Assembly: GCA_002501205.1 (NCBI GenBank)
Contig: DLRW01000048.1
Location: 1 to 17,439 of the forward strand
Reading direction: 5' to 3'
DNA from: Flavobacteriales bacterium UBA7878
GTDB lineage: Bacteria > Bacteroidota > Bacteroidia > Flavobacteriales > Schleiferiaceae
DNA length: 17,439 bases
Under the pieces are notes generated by a model. The model made no database searches, was not told the DNA's origin, and worked only from the letters and a program-made list of their open reading frames with translations. This document shows positions 13,981 to 17,439 of the stretch, in pieces. Numbering within the stretch: position 1 is the first letter of the stretch; each line of letters begins with the position of its first letter. Both the position numbers and the translations under genes were made by a program.

Positions 13981-15873
13981 TTAGCTGGTTATTTGTTTAA
14001 CACTTGGATGAACAATATCATTGATCTCCTCCACAATGGCAGGATCATCAATGGTTGATGGTATTTTTAGCTCCTCAGCATTTACAATGGCACGGAGTAA
14101 TTTTCGTAAAATTTTTCCAGAGCGGGTTTTAGGCAAGCGTGGTACCTGATATACTTTTTTCAAAGCAGCCACCGCTCCGATCTCAGAACGAACTGAAGCT
14201 ACAATTTCTTCCGCTACTTCAATAAAGGGTCTTCCTGTTTGATGACATACCACCAGGGCTAAGGGAATTTGCCCTTTCAAGCTATCATCAGCACCAATAA
14301 CAGCACATTCTGCCACATCAGGATGGGCAGCCACCACTTCTTCCATCTCAACAGTCGACAATCGGTGTCCGGCCACATTGATAATATCATCTACCCTTCC
14401 GGTGATGTAAGTAAATCCTTCGGCATCCTTAAAGCCTCCATCTCCACTAAAATAATAGCCGGGGAAGCGCTCTAAATAGGAAGATTTAAAACCTTCTACA
14501 TTATTCCAAAGCGTAGGCAAGCATCCTGGAGGCAAGGGCAATTTCACCGCCACATAGCCTTCTTCTCCGGCCGGAGACTCTTCCCCCGCTTCGGTGAGGA
14601 TTCTGAGATCGTATCCGGCTACTGGTTTACTTACAGAGCCTGGTTTGACTTCCAGCAATTCTATTCCCGCGCAATTCGAAATCATCGGCCAACCACTCTC
14701 GGTTTGCCACCAATGGTCGATTACCGGAATACCCAATTGTTTTTGTAACCAGGTAAGGGTATCTACATCGCAGCGTTCACCGGCTAGAAACTGATACTTT
14801 AAAGAAGACAAATCATATTGCTTGATAAACTGCCCTTTAGGGTCTTCCATGCGAATAGCTCGAATAGCGGTAGGTGCCGTAAACATCACCTTCACTTGAT
14901 ACTCTGAAATTACCCGCCAGAAAGTCGAGGCATCAGGAGTGCGAATAGGTTTACCTTCGAATAAAACGGTGGTGGCTCCGGTTAATAAAGGTGCGTAAAC
15001 TATATAGGAATGCCCAACCACCCAACCAATATCGGAAGCAGCCCAATAGACATCACCTGGTTTGATACCATAAACATTTTCGATGCTATAACGCAGCGCA
15101 ACAGCATTGCCACCATGATCACGCACTACACCTTTGGGTTTCCCGGTGGTTCCACTGGTATAAAGTATATAGAGTGGATCAGTGGCATAAACCGGAGTAC
15201 ATCCTACATACTCCGCCTGCCTTTCCATTTCTTCAAAGTCGATATCATAATCTTTACTGGGCACGAGTGCGCCAAGCTTACGCTGAAAGATCACCACCTT
15301 CTCAGGTATATACTCCGCCAGCTCCATGGCTTTGTCCACCATAGGCTTATAGGGAATAATGCGATCTACTTCAATACCGGATGAAGCGGTAATTAAAACT
15401 TTAGGTCGGGCGTCATCAATGCGAATCGCCAATTCGTGCGGCGCAAAGCCGCCAAACACTACCGAATGTACCGCTCCTAAGCGCGCGCAGGCCAGCATCG
15501 ACATTACCGCTTCGGGAATCATGGGCATGTAGATAATCACGGTATCTCCTTTGCCAACCCCCAGTTTCTTAAGTCCACCAGCAATTTTCGCTACGCGATC
15601 GCGCATCTGTCGATAGCTAAACTGAGCTTTAGTTTGAGTTACCGGTGAATCGTAATACATCGCCACCTGATCAGCTCGACCGTTTTCTACATGGTAATCC
15701 AGGGCCAGGTAAGCGGTATTGGTCATCGCTCCTTTAAACCAGCGGTACAGTCCATCCTCGTCAGTGGACAGCACCTTATCGGCTGGGCGATACCAGTCTA
15801 GTTTTTGTGCTTGCCGGGCCCAAAATCCTTCCGGATCCTGCAAGCTGTTTTGATATTCGGTGTGGTAAGACAT
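13981..15873 (-). CDS. prpE: Propionyl-CoA synthetase-like short-chain acyl-CoA synthetase
   Basis: This 630-residue AMP-forming synthetase is paralogous to the adjacent Acs but of the PrpE/ACSS3 subgroup. It carries the subgroup-like DHWWQTESGWPM (386-397), SGIEVDRIIPYKPMVDKA (165-182) and GGNAVALRYSIENVYGI (254-270), with YTSGTTGKPKGVV (238-250), the hinge GRVDDIINVAGHR (492-504) and the catalytic/regulatory K587 in PKTRSGKILRK. It should activate propionate (possibly also acetate) to the CoA thioester. It sits four bases after the receiver gene and two bases before acs, so it is translationally linked to both. No methylcitrate or methylmalonyl-CoA genes are in the window, so the fate of propionyl-CoA is not shown. 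Propionate preference is inferred from subgroup motifs. Confidence 0.85.
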   Translation of the reverse strand: MSYHTEYQNSLQDPEGFWARQAQKLDWYRPADKVLSTDEDGLYRWFKGAMTNTAYLALDYHVENGRADQVAMYYDSPVTQTKAQFSYRQMRDRVAKIAGGLKKLGVGKGDTVIIYMPMIPEAVMSMLACARLGAVHSVVFGGFAPHELAIRIDDARPKVLITASSGIEVDRIIPYKPMVDKAMELAEYIPEKVVIFQRKLGALVPSKDYDIDFEEMERQAEYVGCTPVYATDPLYILYTSGTTGKPKGVVRDHGGNAVALRYSIENVYGIKPGDVYWAASDIGWVVGHSYIVYAPLLTGATTVLFEGKPIRTPDASTFWRVISEYQVKVMFTAPTAIRAIRMEDPKGQFIKQYDLSSLKYQFLAGERCDVDTLTWLQKQLGIPVIDHWWQTESGWPMISNCAGIELLEVKPGSVSKPVAGYDLRILTEAGEESPAGEEGYVAVKLPLPPGCLPTLWNNVEGFKSSYLERFPGYYFSGDGGFKDAEGFTYITGRVDDIINVAGHRLSTVEMEEVVAAHPDVAECAVIGADDSLKGQIPLALVVCHQTGRPFIEVAEEIVASVRSEIGAVAALKKVYQVPRLPKTRSGKILRKLLRAIVNAEELKIPSTIDDPAIVEEINDIVHPSVKQITS

Positions 15874-15877
15874 GGTT

Positions 15878-16234
15878 TTAGATTAGCTCTTCTATATGTT
15901 GTAATAAATCTTTGTTTGAGAAGGGTTTTAGAAGATAGAGATCGGCGCCATGCCCATAGCCTTTTTGCACATCGTCTTTCTTGCTTTTAGCGGAAAGGAA
16001 GACCACTTTGGGTGGAGTAGATTTCGATTTCAGATAGTCGCATACTTCATATCCATCAACATCCGGCATCATAATATCCAATAGCACCAAATCCGGCTCA
16101 TAACGATCGGCCAAATTCTTGGCTTCGTTGCCGTTTCGGGCGATGTACACCTCATAACCTTTACGTTTAAAAAGGTATTCCAGCGACATCAGGATATTGA
16201 TCTCATCATCAACTATTAAAATTTTGCTACGCAT
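15878..16234 (-). CDS. Receiver-only response regulator of the acs operon
   Basis: This 118-residue protein (from ATG 16232-16234) is a single receiver domain: acidic pair D9-D10 (LIVDDE), phospho-acceptor D53 (LVLLDIMMPDVDG), switch S81 (FLSAKS) and K103 (LLKPF). A TTG one codon upstream (16237) is a less likely start. Its first eight bases overlap the kinase gene's end, and prpE starts four bases after its stop, so it lies in one operon with its likely kinase and two acyl-CoA synthetases. In CrbS/CrbR systems of gamma-proteobacteria the regulator has a LuxR-type DNA-binding domain and switches on acs; here that output domain is absent, so control of acs must use another protein or a non-transcriptional step. 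Confidence 0.93.
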   Translation of the reverse strand: MRSKILIVDDEINILMSLEYLFKRKGYEVYIARNGNEAKNLADRYEPDLVLLDIMMPDVDGYEVCDYLKSKSTPPKVVFLSAKSKKDDVQKGYGHGADLYLLKPFSNKDLLQHIEELI

Positions 16235-17439
16235 CAATGTGGGGTTTCGAATTCTTCATTTGCGCCTCTTGCAGATACAATGGCAGGGTAAAGCTAATCT
16301 TTGCGCCTCCTCCAGGGTTATCTTCTATCCATATTTTCCCCTTATGCATCTGAATAATATTCTTGCTAATTGCTAAGCCCAATCCGCTGCCACTGGGCTT
16401 TCTACGAGTTTGATTTCGTACCTGATAAAATTTATCAAATACCAGTTCCCGGTCGCTTAAAGGAATTCCATTGCCATTATCATGGATGTTCACCTTTAAG
16501 TCCTGATCCAATCGATATGCCGTAATCCATACCGCACCATTATCATGACGAGCATGTTTAAGAGCATTGCCAATTAAATTATGTAAAACCTGAGCAATCC
16601 GATCTTCATCCGCATAGGTGGCGGTAAGGGGTGCCGATATTTCACAGCGAAGACTATGTCCTTTTTTGGCCGCCAATGCCTGAAACTGCGTAACCGTATC
16701 TTCTATTAACTGCCCCAGATCCACGCGGTTCAAGGAAAGCTTCTGACTGCCGCTTTCAAATTTTTCTAAATCCAGCACATTGCTGATTAAACGGGTTAAT
16801 CGCTCACAGTCTTGCACCATATTACCAATAAAACGCTGACGATCTTCTTCGGGCATTTCCGGATCATCGTGCACCAATTCTGATTGAGTGCGAATAGCAG
16901 TTAGGGGTGTACGCAACTCGTGGGTAACCGTATACAAGAATTCATCTTTCAATTCGGTTAATTCCTGAAGCTTATAATTGGCTTGTCGTAAATCCTCTGT
17001 AGCCTTGCGCAGTTCCTCGCTTCGAGTGCTCAATTCGCGGTTTAGGCGCAGTACCTTCTGACTTTCTTCTAAAATCCCTAATACCTCGGAGCGACTTAAT
17101 TCCTCTCGCTGCACTACCGAGGAGATCATAATCTTAGCGCTGGCGGGACCAATAGCCTCAGAAAGCAAGCGCTCGGCATAACTAATCACCCGGCTATCGG
17201 CGGTGGGCGAAACACTCCAATCAATATTATTGAGGCGGGCATAACGATCAAGTACCTTTTCGGTACGTTCATTCCCCAAGAAATTGTTGAGCAGACTTTT
17301 AATATCCGGGAAAGGTGCTGATCCACGATAAATTTCTGGAGCCTCATTTCCGCTCAATAAACTACTGGCTTTCACAAATAAAGTAGCCTGATTTTCCTCT
17401 TCTTGAGTGGCTTCCAAATTCAAGGACCAGCCGATAAAA
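16227..17439 (-). CDS. CrbS-like sensor histidine kinase, C-terminal part (5' end outside window)
   Basis: The frame stays open to the right edge (residues FIGWS precede a TTG at 17421-17423), so the N-terminus is missing and no start should be assigned. Numbering from that TTG: residues about 20-110 (NFLGNERTEKVLDRYA, then YAERLLSEAIGPASAKIMIS) resemble the STAC region that links an SLC5 solute:sodium symporter to the kinase in CrbS-type proteins. A coiled-coil signalling helix (about 112-165) follows, then a DHp domain with H168 (THELRTPLT) and an HATPase domain with NLIGNALKH (282-290), DNGNG (315-319) and GSGLGL (345-350). The downstream receiver, prpE and acs fit a kinase that senses or transports acetate-like acids. 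The SLC5 domain itself is not visible here, so that part is inference. Confidence 0.88.
   Translation of the reverse strand, partial: FIGWSLNLEATQEEENQATLFVKASSLLSGNEAPEIYRGSAPFPDIKSLLNNFLGNERTEKVLDRYARLNNIDWSVSPTADSRVISYAERLLSEAIGPASAKIMISSVVQREELSRSEVLGILEESQKVLRLNRELSTRSEELRKATEDLRQANYKLQELTELKDEFLYTVTHELRTPLTAIRTQSELVHDDPEMPEEDRQRFIGNMVQDCERLTRLISNVLDLEKFESGSQKLSLNRVDLGQLIEDTVTQFQALAAKKGHSLRCEISAPLTATYADEDRIAQVLHNLIGNALKHARHDNGAVWITAYRLDQDLKVNIHDNGNGIPLSDRELVFDKFYQVRNQTRRKPSGSGLGLAISKNIIQMHKGKIWIEDNPGGGAKISFTLPLYLQEAQMKNSKPHIDA

Noticed and set aside
13082..15384. Open frames on the plus strand opposite the two acyl-CoA synthetases
   Set aside because: They lie entirely antisense to two strongly supported enzymes, have unusual composition and no recognisable domains. 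They are read-outs of the opposite strand, as are similar frames opposite the kinase, peptidase and peroxidase genes.
12074..15873. prpE/acs as a recent tandem duplication or recombination repeat
   Set aside because: The proteins share motifs but differ widely in sequence and belong to different subgroups. This is ancient paralogy, not a repeat.
16235..16237. TTG as the start of the receiver in the acs operon
   Set aside because: An ATG follows as the next codon and is the more usual start.
17421..17423. TTG as the start of the CrbS-like kinase
   Set aside because: The frame is open right up to the window edge and the protein would begin in the middle of a linker. The gene is cut by the window, not started here.
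1..17439. CRISPR arrays, insertion sequences, tRNA or rRNA genes, prophage
   Set aside because: No regularly spaced repeats, transposase frames, tRNA cloverleaf with TTCGA-type arm in a free gap, or phage genes were seen; almost all of the DNA is taken up by well-supported protein genes.

Overview
The window looks like chromosomal DNA from a member of the Bacteroidota, most likely a marine, free-living Flavobacteriia-type organism. The evidence is: lipoprotein and Sec signals of Bacteroidota style (a Gln just after the cleavage site in the peptidase), weak or absent Shine-Dalgarno sequences with A-rich leaders, one good TAnnTTTG -7 box in front of dps, moderate-to-high AT content, and a dipeptidyl peptidase IV next to a POT peptide transporter. 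The genus call is inference; no rRNA or other marker is present. Coding density is very high, and no stretch above 300 bases lacks a gene.

Layout. (1) Bases 2-178 are the tail of a class-III aminotransferase, converging on a minus-strand signalling pair: a cytoplasmic PAS-GAF-PAS histidine kinase and a stand-alone receiver (175-2495). A GlcD-like FAD 2-hydroxyacid dehydrogenase (2602-4011, minus) lies upstream of that pair. (2) Diverging from it is a plus-strand peptide-use pair: a secreted DPP-IV-type peptidase and a POT peptide:proton symporter (4059-7775), closed by a strong UUCG-loop terminator. (3) Next come a lipoprotein gene broken by a single-base frameshift (7925-8568), dps (8742-9212) and a hotdog acyl-CoA thioesterase (9267-9656). 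(4) On the minus strand, 9653-11910 holds a three-gene set: a small membrane-anchored Cys-motif protein, an MbnP-family lipoprotein and a di-heme MauG/MbnH-like peroxidase. This is a candidate periplasmic copper-handling module that does not involve methanobactin. A textbook intrinsic-terminator hairpin sits just after the MbnP stop codon but inside the beginning of the peroxidase reading frame. (5) A minus-strand operon (12074 to beyond 17439) contains the C-terminal part of a CrbS-like sensor kinase, a receiver-only response regulator, a propionyl-CoA synthetase (PrpE-like) and acetyl-CoA synthetase (Acs). Gene gaps are 2-4 bases or overlaps, and the operon ends in a strong terminator.

The metabolic theme is scavenging of small carbon and nitrogen sources: peptides (DPP-IV plus POT), short-chain acids (PrpE, Acs) and 2-hydroxyacids. 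Two separate kinase/receiver pairs have receivers with no DNA-binding domain. The most promising targets for follow-up are the MbnP/MbnH-like module with its embedded attenuator, and the acetate/propionate activation operon led by its own sensor kinase.
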